Source of the DNA: Methylocaldum szegediense
GTDB lineage: Bacteria; Pseudomonadota; Gammaproteobacteria; Methylococcales; Methylococcaceae
NCBI RefSeq assembly: GCF_949769195.1
Contig: NZ_OX458333.1
Coordinates: 1,240,001 to 1,304,000, forward strand
Direction: 5' to 3'
DNA: 64,000 bases
In this document: positions 26,931 to 34,140 of the stretch, in pieces
How the letters are laid out: the number at the start of each line of letters is the position of its first letter
Numbering within the stretch: position 1 is the first letter of the stretch
The notes under the pieces: generated by a model
What the model was told of the DNA's origin: nothing
The model's input: the letters and a program-made list of their open reading frames with translations, nothing else
Database searches by the model: none
Program-made: the position numbers and the translations under genes

Positions 26931-27558
26931 TGGACACCCGTTCTTATTAAGCAGCCATTCGAGACCGGCATCCGCTTCGCGACCCGAGAATGGCCTACGC
27001 CCTAACCCTCAGTATCCGTCAGTCTCGGCGCACCGTAGTGCCCTTATGCGCGTCGAAATGTCTGCGGATGGCTCGTCTAGACGTTTGGTTTCGGCCTTCC
27101 TTTCACTCGCTCGCGGCCGCTTCCAGGCGTCATAACTTCGGCGTCGCACCTGCAGCACCCGGCACACATGGCTTTAACCGAAAAGCGTCCTTCTTGCGAC
27201 TTGATCCACGCGTACCTCACCGCGACTCCTCTTGGCAAAGCCTGTCCTGAGCGAGCCGAAGGGTACGCTGCGGCCTTTTTTAAGATCGCTATTTCCTCTT
27301 CACGCTGAGCTAGCAACCTCCGCCGCTTGCTCGGCCTGCACCTTATCCGCTCCAGCGTACTGGCGATGACGGGCCAGTCAGTTGTGAATCAGCTATCACC
27401 TGCGCCAACTCCCGTGCTACCGCTGTCACGCTATGCCCAATAAGCACTCGCTTGACCGCGTGTTCCTTAAATTCCGCCATATACCGCCGACGGCTCTGTT
27501 CTTCTTTCGAACTCACTGAACACCTCAAAGGGCTTAGCCCTCATTAACGGGGTGTCCA
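26931..27558 (-). mobile_element. Internally deleted IS3-family element
   Basis: The element is bounded by imperfect terminal inverted repeats, TGGACACCCGTT at 26931 and (reverse strand) TGGACACCCCGTTAATG ending at 27558. On the minus strand it encodes the start of an OrfA-type transposase (RRRYMAEFKEHAVKRVLIGHSVTAVAREL, 27528-27400), then the end of OrfA (EEEIAILKKAAAY) and the start of OrfB (VRYAWIKSQEGRFSVKAMC), with frameshifts after that. The integrase catalytic region is missing: only ~630 bases remain of the ~1.2-1.3 kb usual for this family. It cannot move by itself. A 24-base copy of a dispersed repeat interrupts it (27240-27263). Confidence 0.75.
27240..27263. repeat. Dispersed short repeat inside the IS3 remnant
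   Basis: GCCTGTCCTGAGCGAGCCGA (and four further bases) splits the expected IS3 junction: the minus strand reads ...AAGGCCGCAGCGTA, then the repeat, then TTTGCCAAGAG, whereas the usual OrfA end is KKAAAYFAKE. Related copies lie at 60896-60942, 41165-41236, 30350-30388 and perhaps 3436-3466. Confidence 0.6.
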
Positions 27559-27569
27559 TCGAAGCGTAG

Positions 27570-27705
27570 CAAGATCAACATGCCCTGGTCGGTCAGCCGA
27601 TGCCCGATTTAGCTCAGCAGAAGAACTGGCAAACTCCGGCGCATGATAAATGTCCAACACGCGTGCCCGCTCCTGGATACTTAGCTTGTTCGAAGGCTCG
27701 TATCC
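27570..27705 (-). pseudogene. Possible transposase fragment (IS3 OrfB-like)
   Basis: The minus strand reads NKLSIQERARVLDIYHAPEFASSSAEL, similar in pattern to the start of the catalytic subunit of some IS3 elements (LSxxERxxVLxxxxxPxFAD). It is short, isolated and without a start or stop in the expected places, so it is at most debris. Confidence 0.3.
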
Positions 27706-28314
27706 AGATTTTCCTGGTTCTGGGTCAGTAATGGGTCTACGTGAGTTAACCGGTATGCTACTGATTGGAGCTCAGCCAGGATAGCATCACGGTAATTTAC
27801 CTGCCGGCTTATTCGTCGGAATTGAGTCCGGATGGGCTTTTGAACAGTGGGCTGAAGGGGTTCTGCATTTGGGCTTGGCCGCGATGAATAAAACCAACTT
27901 AAAGGCAAGGCCTGGTCCCCGTTAGTTGGTTACAAAACCAACTGGATCACATTCGCCGACATTTCAGATACCGCAAAGATCGTTTATGCAACTGGCACAA
28001 CATTCTGCATTAGCTGTCGAGCAAATAGCTGCCTTGGAACGGCTAAAAAGCCGATTGCGAAATCGCATTGTTTCGGTGTTGCTGGATATGGTGCGATCAT
28101 TGCCATGAAAAGGGGGGCAACCGGATGGCGATTGATGACGATGATGTCGTGTCGCGCTTTTCGGAATTCCTGAGAAGACACGAGGAGCGGAATGGAAACC
28201 GTGTGAATGTAGGCGGCGACACGCAGCGCAATCGTCAGCCAAAGAAGATCTTTCGAGGGCATGGACTTTGCATAATCGGCTGTTTTTCGGCCAAACGAGA
28301 AGGGGGTTGAATAC
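27706..28314. other. Region without a supported gene
   Basis: About 600 bases hold only short frames. One plus-strand frame ending at 28310 contains MAIDDDDVVSRFSEFLRRHEER, which looks amphipathic, but it lacks a ribosome site and has no family. AGAAGGGGG at about 28300 is the ribosome site of the next gene. Confidence 0.45.
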
Positions 28315-29730
28315 GTGAGTGAAGGTATTCCTATGTGCCGAGCCACGTGGTATTCGGACCGTTCGTTACTTGCCAGCGATGCTGGCCGCGACCAGAGTTC
28401 GGGATGGCCTGAGTCAATTGGGAGGAGTCTTGCTTCGCTCCGCCTGCTTTTAGTTCTTGGTTGGATTGGCTTTCTTCCTGCTTGCGCGTGGTCGCCTTTC
28501 CGGTACGAGGCGCCGAAAGCTCCGGTCGAGCCTTTGGTCGAAGATATCGAGCGCAACCGGTTTGTGTTGGGAAAAGACGACAGCATTGTCGGCCAACTGG
28601 CGACAGTAAAGATTAAAGAGGGAGATTCTCTTCCAGATGTAGCCCGACACTTTAGTCTCGGGCTGGAAAGCATCGGTGACGCCAATCCCGACCTTGATCT
28701 CTGGGCACCGCAGCCGGGCAGTCGGGTCTTACTGCCGATGCAGTTCGTTCTTCCGGACGCTCCGCGCAAGGGCATTGTCGTCAATCTCGCTGCGATGCGC
28801 CTGTTTTATTTCCCGCCGAAGAAAAAGGGAGAAGTGCTCACTTATCCGGTCGGCATCGGGCGTGAAGGCCGATCGACGCCGATCGGCGACATGGTGGTCG
28901 AGCGAAAGGCGAAACATCCGACCTGGTACGTTCCGGCTTCCATCCGTAAGGACCATGAGCGGAAGGGCGATCCGCTTCCGGCGGTCGTGCCGCCCGGCCC
29001 CGATAATCCCTTGGGCGACTATGCCATGTATCTCAGTCGTCCAAGTTATTTGATTCACGGCACCAACAAGCCGTACGGCATTGGACTTCGCGCAAGCAAC
29101 GGCTGCGTCCGTCTCTACCCAGAAAATATCGAGACGCTCTACAAGGAAGTGCCGGTCAAGACGCCGGTACGCATCGTCAATCAGCCTTATTTGCTAGGAT
29201 GGCGCGATGGCGAGCTTTTTCTGGAAGCGCATCGGCCTCACGAAGAACTCAATGCGAAGCAGCTCAGGAAGAATCTGATTGCCGCGCTCCAGAAGATCGA
29301 AAAGAAACAGGGGCGAAAACTGGACTGGCCCAAGATCGAGCGGGTCCTGAGCGAGGCCCGCGGTGTTCCGATACCGGTTTTTGAGAACAGCGAGACTTTC
29401 GATGATCTTGTTAGAAAGGCCGTGGCTCTAAAATACCCAGACGAGTGGTACGGTCAGCCGAAACCGCCGCCGATGACCGAGAGCGGCTGGTACATCACGG
29501 CCTTGGAGTCCGGCGACGAGTTGAGCGCGAAGCGTCTGGCGGCGGTGCTGAATCATCAGGGGCCCCAGATTCCCGCGCGAGTAGTGGCTTTGCAAAACGG
29601 CCGCTTCAAGGTCATCGCGGGTCCCTTCAAGGACAGTAAGTCAACCAAGGCCGCAGCGAAGCGGATGAAGATCGACTTGGACATCACGGGCGATATCGTT
29701 TCGCCGAAAGAGCGGTTGAGTCTCAAATAG
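28315..29730 (+). CDS. L,D-transpeptidase (YkuD) with LysM-like and SPOR-like domains
   Basis: An exported cell-wall enzyme of 471 aa that cross-links peptidoglycan stem peptides or attaches lipoproteins. A hydrophobic segment with the possible lipobox LPAC (residues ~43-62) follows an unusually long N-terminus. Residues ~95-145 form a LysM-like peptidoglycan-binding module (VKIKEGDSLPDVARHFSLGLESI). The YkuD domain (~150-290) has the catalytic His in YLIHGTNKPYGIG and the Cys in SNGCVRLYP. The C-terminal ~75 residues (GWYITALESGDELSAKRLAAVL...RFKVIAGPFKD) resemble a SPOR domain. The start is a GTG at 28315 after AGAAGGGGG. IS debris lies on both sides. Confidence 0.88.
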   Translation: MSEGIPMCRATWYSDRSLLASDAGRDQSSGWPESIGRSLASLRLLLVLGWIGFLPACAWSPFRYEAPKAPVEPLVEDIERNRFVLGKDDSIVGQLATVKIKEGDSLPDVARHFSLGLESIGDANPDLDLWAPQPGSRVLLPMQFVLPDAPRKGIVVNLAAMRLFYFPPKKKGEVLTYPVGIGREGRSTPIGDMVVERKAKHPTWYVPASIRKDHERKGDPLPAVVPPGPDNPLGDYAMYLSRPSYLIHGTNKPYGIGLRASNGCVRLYPENIETLYKEVPVKTPVRIVNQPYLLGWRDGELFLEAHRPHEELNAKQLRKNLIAALQKIEKKQGRKLDWPKIERVLSEARGVPIPVFENSETFDDLVRKAVALKYPDEWYGQPKPPPMTESGWYITALESGDELSAKRLAAVLNHQGPQIPARVVALQNGRFKVIAGPFKDSKSTKAAAKRMKIDLDITGDIVSPKERLSLK

Positions 29731-29849
29731 GACTCTTCCGCGCAGCACCGTATGAGGCCGAGGTCATGATGGTTCATAAGCGCAACGCTTGGGGTTCATC
29801 TGCGTCCACGGGTTCGCGTAGGTCGACCGTAGGTGTGGTTTGAGTTCGT

Positions 29850-30275
29850 TTTTAACATGCGCCGGACCGTTTCGTACAACTCCGTCTGGGGCATTTCCAA
29901 CTTGACCTGAGACTCGGCCAAGAGCCGCAAGGTCGAGTGGGGCTTGCCCTCCGGCGGCGAACAGGCCAGTGCGGCCTACCGGGCTTCCTGAGCGCCAGCC
30001 AGCCGCCAGAGATACACGCGTTCGCTTGGCTTGGGTACCAGGACCGGCAGACCTTGTTCCACGAACCGCTGCCGTAGCCGTTCCACCGTGCGAACGTGGA
30101 CATTCAAGGCCTGGGCAATATCGTCGGTGCGGCGAGGCCCGCTCTCGGCTTCATCGGCCTGCAAAAGGATGCGGGCACGGGCGAGTTTTCGCGCTTCGTT
30201 CTTGCCCTTGCTGACCAACTCTTCCAATTCGCGCCGCTCCTTAGCGGTCAGCGTCACGCGATATGACTTCGCCAT
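29850..30275 (-). pseudogene. IS630-family transposase, N-terminal fragment
   Basis: The frame begins MAKSYRVTLTAKERRELEELV at 30275 and contains the helix-turn-helix region of IS630 transposases (ARARILLQADEAES...TDDIAQALNVHVRTVERLRQRF). After VYLWRL a frameshift is needed to continue through EGKPHSTLRLLAESQVKLEMPQTE to the usual RRMLK end at about 29850. The DDE catalytic half is absent. Either a truncated copy or the first part of a split element whose second part has been lost. Confidence 0.7.
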
Positions 30276-30349
30276 CTTCGCCTCCTGACGCAAGAGCCCC
30301 GCGGTGATTCGGGATTTCGGCGGAAAGCCTATCCGCGTTGGTTCGAGAA

Positions 30350-30388
30350 ATCCTTCGACAGTCCTGCCCAGAGCTGTAGTCGAAGGAT
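30350..30388. repeat. Inverted repeat (ATCCTTCGAC / GTCGAAGGAT)
   Basis: Ten perfectly paired bases flank a 19-base loop (AGTCCTGCCCAGAGCTGTA). The arms resemble the CCTTCGAC core of the dispersed repeat family. It lies between the IS630 fragment and the 3' end of the minus-strand TauE/SafE gene, and could act as a bidirectional terminator or be a mobile repeat. Confidence 0.6.
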
Positions 30389-30444
30389 CTGTCTTTGAGC
30401 CCAGTCGCCCAGCTTAGGGAAGAAACGCTGATCGGGCGGGACTC

Positions 30445-31851
30445 TTATTGGGGATTGGCCATCTGTTCGTCTCCGGTCTGCTCCTCAGAGCGGACGTCTT
30501 CGTTATCTTGCACGATGAAACTGCCGGGAATCATGCCCATCCAGCAGCTCCAGGGAATCACACCGGTTTGCTGTGGTGTGAATTCGATGGTTTGGCGACC
30601 TTTGACCACGTCGAATTCGAGTCCCAGGGAGGGAACGATGATGCGATGGTTGCAATAGTTCAGTTCCTTGCCTTCGATGATCCATTTCACCGGAACGCCT
30701 TTTTTCAGTACGAACGTGTCCGGCTTGAAGCCCCGCTTGTTCACATCCATGCGGATGGTTTGATGCCCGGATTCGGTGACATCGCCGCTTTTGGCCAAGT
30801 CTTCCAGGTACGCCGTCGCGCGCGCGGCCAGGGTACGGAAATCGTAGCCGGATCCGCTCATGATCAGTCCCCGGTTCAGCATGATGAGGCCCAAGGCCAT
30901 CACCAGAAAGGCGGACGCCTTCAAGAGCCCTCGGGTTGCCTGGGCGGAAATCAGGCTGGTCAGCACGCCGAAGCCGAGCAGGATCGGTAAGGTGCCCAGC
31001 CCGAAGATGAAAAGGAGCTTGGCGCCTTCGACGAAGCTGCCGGTACCGGCGGCCATGATGTACATGGCCTGGAGCGGACCGCAGGCGATCATCAGCCCGT
31101 TGAGCAGCCCGATCAGGAAAGGGCTCTTGCTGTGTTGCGTCTTGCCATAGACGAAGCGGTTCAAGAAAGCCGGTACACGGATGCGGATGCGGCGGAGGCT
31201 CTTGAACCAGTCCAGCATGTTGAGCCCAAACAGGATTAGGAAGATGCCGGCGGCGATGGCGGCGTAGCCGCGCATTTCCGGAGTAAAGGCGATGAATGAC
31301 CCGAGCAGCCCGAACAGCCCCCCGATCAAGGCGTACGACAGAGTTTTGCCAACCCCGTAAAGGACGTGAGAGAACACCAGGGAGCGTTTGCCGGATACGG
31401 CGGCGCTCGCGGTATAGCCGACCACGAAAGCGCCGCACATGCCGACACAATGGAATCCGGTTACGAAGCCGATCAGAAACAAAAGACCGTAGCTCATGCT
31501 TCGGTCGAATTGGGGTAGGTGCATGCGTTCAGCGAGCTGATCGCCAAGAGTCAGGATTGCGACAATGGCGGCAAGCGCGAGCAGGGCGATCAGCAGTCGT
31601 CCGAACGCGCGAAGCTTCGAACGACCACCTATAGGCGATGGCGAGCACTGATAGCCTTGGCTGTCGATGGCTCCGACGATTTGCTTTGGGTCGGTTCGTG
31701 CGGGATCGAAGGTGATGGTAGCGGTTCCGGCTACAAAGTCGGCTTTGACGCTGCGAACACCGGAGATTTGTGCCACCGCTTGTTCGATCGTCGTTTCGCA
31801 TCCCTGGCAGTGCATGCCGCCGACGCGGAATTTCTGGGTTATTATCGCCAT
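30445..31851 (-). CDS. HMA - TauE/SafE-type membrane - cupredoxin fusion protein
   Basis: A 468-aa inner-membrane protein with three parts. Residues ~5-70 are a heavy-metal-associated domain with the CxxC copper site GMHCQGC. Residues ~85-335 are a polytopic region of the sulfite exporter TauE/SafE/DsbD-like type (FVTGFHCVGMCGAFVVGY, GLLNGLMIACGPLQAMY). Residues ~360-455 are a cupredoxin-like domain with candidate ligands His (NYCNHRIIVPS), Cys and Met (PWSCWMGMIPG). The make-up points to copper transfer or homeostasis, a credible need in an organism with copper enzymes, but direct evidence is absent. It is transcribed alone. Confidence 0.85.
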   Translation of the reverse strand: MAIITQKFRVGGMHCQGCETTIEQAVAQISGVRSVKADFVAGTATITFDPARTDPKQIVGAIDSQGYQCSPSPIGGRSKLRAFGRLLIALLALAAIVAILTLGDQLAERMHLPQFDRSMSYGLLFLIGFVTGFHCVGMCGAFVVGYTASAAVSGKRSLVFSHVLYGVGKTLSYALIGGLFGLLGSFIAFTPEMRGYAAIAAGIFLILFGLNMLDWFKSLRRIRIRVPAFLNRFVYGKTQHSKSPFLIGLLNGLMIACGPLQAMYIMAAGTGSFVEGAKLLFIFGLGTLPILLGFGVLTSLISAQATRGLLKASAFLVMALGLIMLNRGLIMSGSGYDFRTLAARATAYLEDLAKSGDVTESGHQTIRMDVNKRGFKPDTFVLKKGVPVKWIIEGKELNYCNHRIIVPSLGLEFDVVKGRQTIEFTPQQTGVIPWSCWMGMIPGSFIVQDNEDVRSEEQTGDEQMANPQ

Positions 31852-32043
31852 CCAATCGTTACCTGTCGGGGAAATTCAGCCCATCGCCCGCGGAGACGGG
31901 TATGTGAGTATATTAGCGGATTTTGATGGTCAGGCTATATGTCGCGTCTCGTGTGATTATTTACCGAGAAAGAGTTATGCTCTGTTTGAAGCCCGGAGCC
32001 TTCTCCAGGAGATATTCGGTCCGTCCAAGTGAGGTTCCTCTCC

Positions 32044-33057
32044 ATGCAGATTCGTCTTCATAAAAATGCCCGTACCACCCCGGCGGTTCGGCAGGCCATT
32101 CAAGCGTCCACGTTGAGCGAGCGCGCCTTGGCCCAAAAGTACGGCGTCAGCCGGACGACCGTCCGCAAGTGGAAACGCCGCTCCTCGGTCGAAGATGCCT
32201 CACACCGGCCCCACACCCTCAGGACCACGCTCACGCCCGCCCAGGAAGCCATCGTGGTCTATCTCCGTCAATCCCTGCTCCTCCCCTTGGATGATCTCCT
32301 GGCCGTAACCCGAGAGTTTCTCAATCCCGACGTGTCCCGTTCCGGACTGGACCGCTGCCTGCGCCGCCACGGGGTGGCCTCCCTCAAGGCCCTGCTCCCC
32401 CCTGCGGAGAAGACCACGTTCAAGCCTTTCAAGGTCTACGAGCCCGGCTTCCTTCACGTGGATGTCAAGTACTTGCCGGCTATTGACGGCGAACCTCGCC
32501 GATACCTGTTCGTCGCGATCGACCGCGCCACCCGCTGGGTGTATGTCGCCCTCAAGCCCAACCGCACCGCCTTAAGCGCAAAGGCCTTCCTCAAAGCGGT
32601 GATTCAAGCCGCGCCTTTCCGCATCCAGAAATGTCTGACCGACAACGGCTCGGAGTTCACCGACCGTTTCTTGACCCGAACTCGCCAGCCCTCCGGGACG
32701 CATGAGTTTGACCGCCTCTGTACTGAACAAGGCATCGAACATCGCCTGATTCCGCCGGGCCGGCCCCAAACGAATGGCCTGGTGGAACGCTTCAATGGCC
32801 GCATCGAGGAGGTGTTGCAAACCCATCACTTCGATTCAACCGCCGATCTGGAAACGACCTTGCACCGCTATGTCGACCTGTACAATCATCACATTCCTCA
32901 ACGGGCCTTAGGCCATCTCACCCCGATTCAGGCGCTCAAAAACTGGCAAACGTCCCATCCCCATCTCTTTCGCAAGAGGGTTCACAATCTTGCGGAACTT
33001 GACAGCTATACCGGTGTTTCGATTAGATGCCGTCGTCGAACCGAGTACGCTGGTTAG
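32044..33057 (+). CDS. IS481-family transposase
   Basis: A DDE transposase of ~337 aa. Residues ~1-55 are a helix-turn-helix (SERALAQKYGVSRTTVRKWKRR). The catalytic DDE core is intact: HVDVKYLPAIDGEPRRYLFVAID (first Asp), CLTDNGSEFTDRF (second Asp) and GRPQTNGLVERFNGRIEE (Glu). The frame could start at 32029, but MQIRLH at 32044 matches the usual start. The last ~20 residues (after RVHNLAEL) look atypical and may read out of the element. Clear terminal inverted repeats or target duplications were not found by eye, so the element ends are not defined. Confidence 0.85.
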   Translation: MQIRLHKNARTTPAVRQAIQASTLSERALAQKYGVSRTTVRKWKRRSSVEDASHRPHTLRTTLTPAQEAIVVYLRQSLLLPLDDLLAVTREFLNPDVSRSGLDRCLRRHGVASLKALLPPAEKTTFKPFKVYEPGFLHVDVKYLPAIDGEPRRYLFVAIDRATRWVYVALKPNRTALSAKAFLKAVIQAAPFRIQKCLTDNGSEFTDRFLTRTRQPSGTHEFDRLCTEQGIEHRLIPPGRPQTNGLVERFNGRIEEVLQTHHFDSTADLETTLHRYVDLYNHHIPQRALGHLTPIQALKNWQTSHPHLFRKRVHNLAELDSYTGVSIRCRRRTEYAG

Positions 33058-33263
33058 AGTCTATCTCAACGGATTATTGGCCTTAAGCCCTTGGACTTCT
33101 CTAGGACAGCCTCTTCGAGGCGGGGCGCAGGGCCAGCGAGGATAGGCCCTTACGATGGACGCGGTAAGCTAGAAACTCTTTGTTTTCGGCGACGGCGGAT
33201 CAAGCAAAAAAAGGCCATCCGGCAATCTGTGTTCAAAATGCGTCTGGGAACGCCTGTTGATCG

Positions 33264-33692
33264 TCAATCTTCACGCCTGAATTCGCCCTCTATCGTGTGC
33301 CGGGTTCGGTGTGTCGTTTTTTGGGCTGGGTAAGAAACACCGGTTTCGAGAATGCGTTGCGCGAGCCTTTTTCGGGTGGCCGGCAGCAGGCAGAACAAGG
33401 CGAGCATGTCACTGACGAAGCCGGGTATCAGGAGCAGCAGCCCTCCAGCGGCAATCAAGCTCGCCTCGATCATCTCGCGGGCTGGCAACTCACCTCGCGC
33501 TAGAGCTTGTTGGACGCGGAACCAAGTGCTCCAACCCTGTATCCTTAACAGATACGTACCCAGCGCCGCGGCACCCAGCAGCAAGATGAAGGTGAGCAGG
33601 AAACCGAGCGAACCGACGAGTTTAATCAACACATAAATCTCTAGAATCGGTAAGCTCAATAGGACGAGCAATAACCATTGACCAATGTTCAT
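33264..33692 (-). CDS. fxsA: FxsA family membrane protein
   Basis: A 142-aa inner-membrane protein. FxsA of E. coli suppresses F-plasmid exclusion of phage T7; its cellular role is unclear. The pattern is typical: LLLVLLSLPILEIYVLIKLVGSLGF (first helices), AAALGTYLLRIQGWSTW, a conserved GELPAREMIEASLIAAGGLLLLIPGFVSD block and then a soluble tail. It is divergent from cutA, with 47 bases between the two starts. Confidence 0.93.
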   Translation of the reverse strand: MNIGQWLLLVLLSLPILEIYVLIKLVGSLGFLLTFILLLGAAALGTYLLRIQGWSTWFRVQQALARGELPAREMIEASLIAAGGLLLLIPGFVSDMLALFCLLPATRKRLAQRILETGVSYPAQKTTHRTRHTIEGEFRRED

Positions 33693-33739
33693 TAAGTCCT
33701 CATACGTTTAGAATTCCGATTGATTCTGTGCTTTTTGCC

Positions 33740-34069
33740 ATGTCTACCGAGTACTGTCTAGTTTTGTGCACTTGTCCGGACGCGAAAACCGCTGAGACGC
33801 TGGCTGCAGATGTGGTTGCGGAACGCCTGGCGACCTGCGTCAACATCGTTCCCGGACTGACATCCGTTTATCCCTGGGAAGGCAAGATAGAAACCGCCCA
33901 GGAACATCTTCTCTTAATGAAGACCGAAACGGCTGCTTTCGAAGCCTTGGAAGTTTTCGTGCGCGAAAAACACCCGTACGAACTTCCCGAGGTTATTGCG
34001 GTCCCTGTACTGCGAGGTTCGACCGCATACCTTGATTGGATCAGCGAATGGTTGCACCGAAAATCCTAA
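33740..34069 (+). CDS. cutA: Divalent-cation tolerance protein CutA
   Basis: A small trimeric cytoplasmic protein linked to copper tolerance. The 109-aa product carries LVLCTCPDAKTAETLAADVVAERLATCVNIVPGL, VYPWEGKIETAQEHLLLMKT, HPYELPEVIAVPV and YLDWISEWL, all typical of CutA. A GTG four codons upstream is possible; the ATG at 33740 is preferred. The gene precedes dsbD, a pairing known in proteobacteria (cutA-dsbD/dipZ). Confidence 0.95.
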   Translation: MSTEYCLVLCTCPDAKTAETLAADVVAERLATCVNIVPGLTSVYPWEGKIETAQEHLLLMKTETAAFEALEVFVREKHPYELPEVIAVPVLRGSTAYLDWISEWLHRKS

Positions 34070-34140
34070 TCGATCATCCGGGCGATCCATCCCGGATAGG
34101 CGTTCATATACTGAACTTCCTTTTACAGAGTACGTTTGCT

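Noticed and set aside
28068-28310. A plus-strand frame with MAIDDDDVVSRFSEFL
   Set aside because: Lies in IS-scarred DNA, no ribosome site at the inner ATG and no family.
31904-32032. A 42-codon frame starting at GTG just before the IS481 transposase
   Set aside because: No homologue recognised and no firm ribosome site; may be an interrupted gene end, but cannot be supported.
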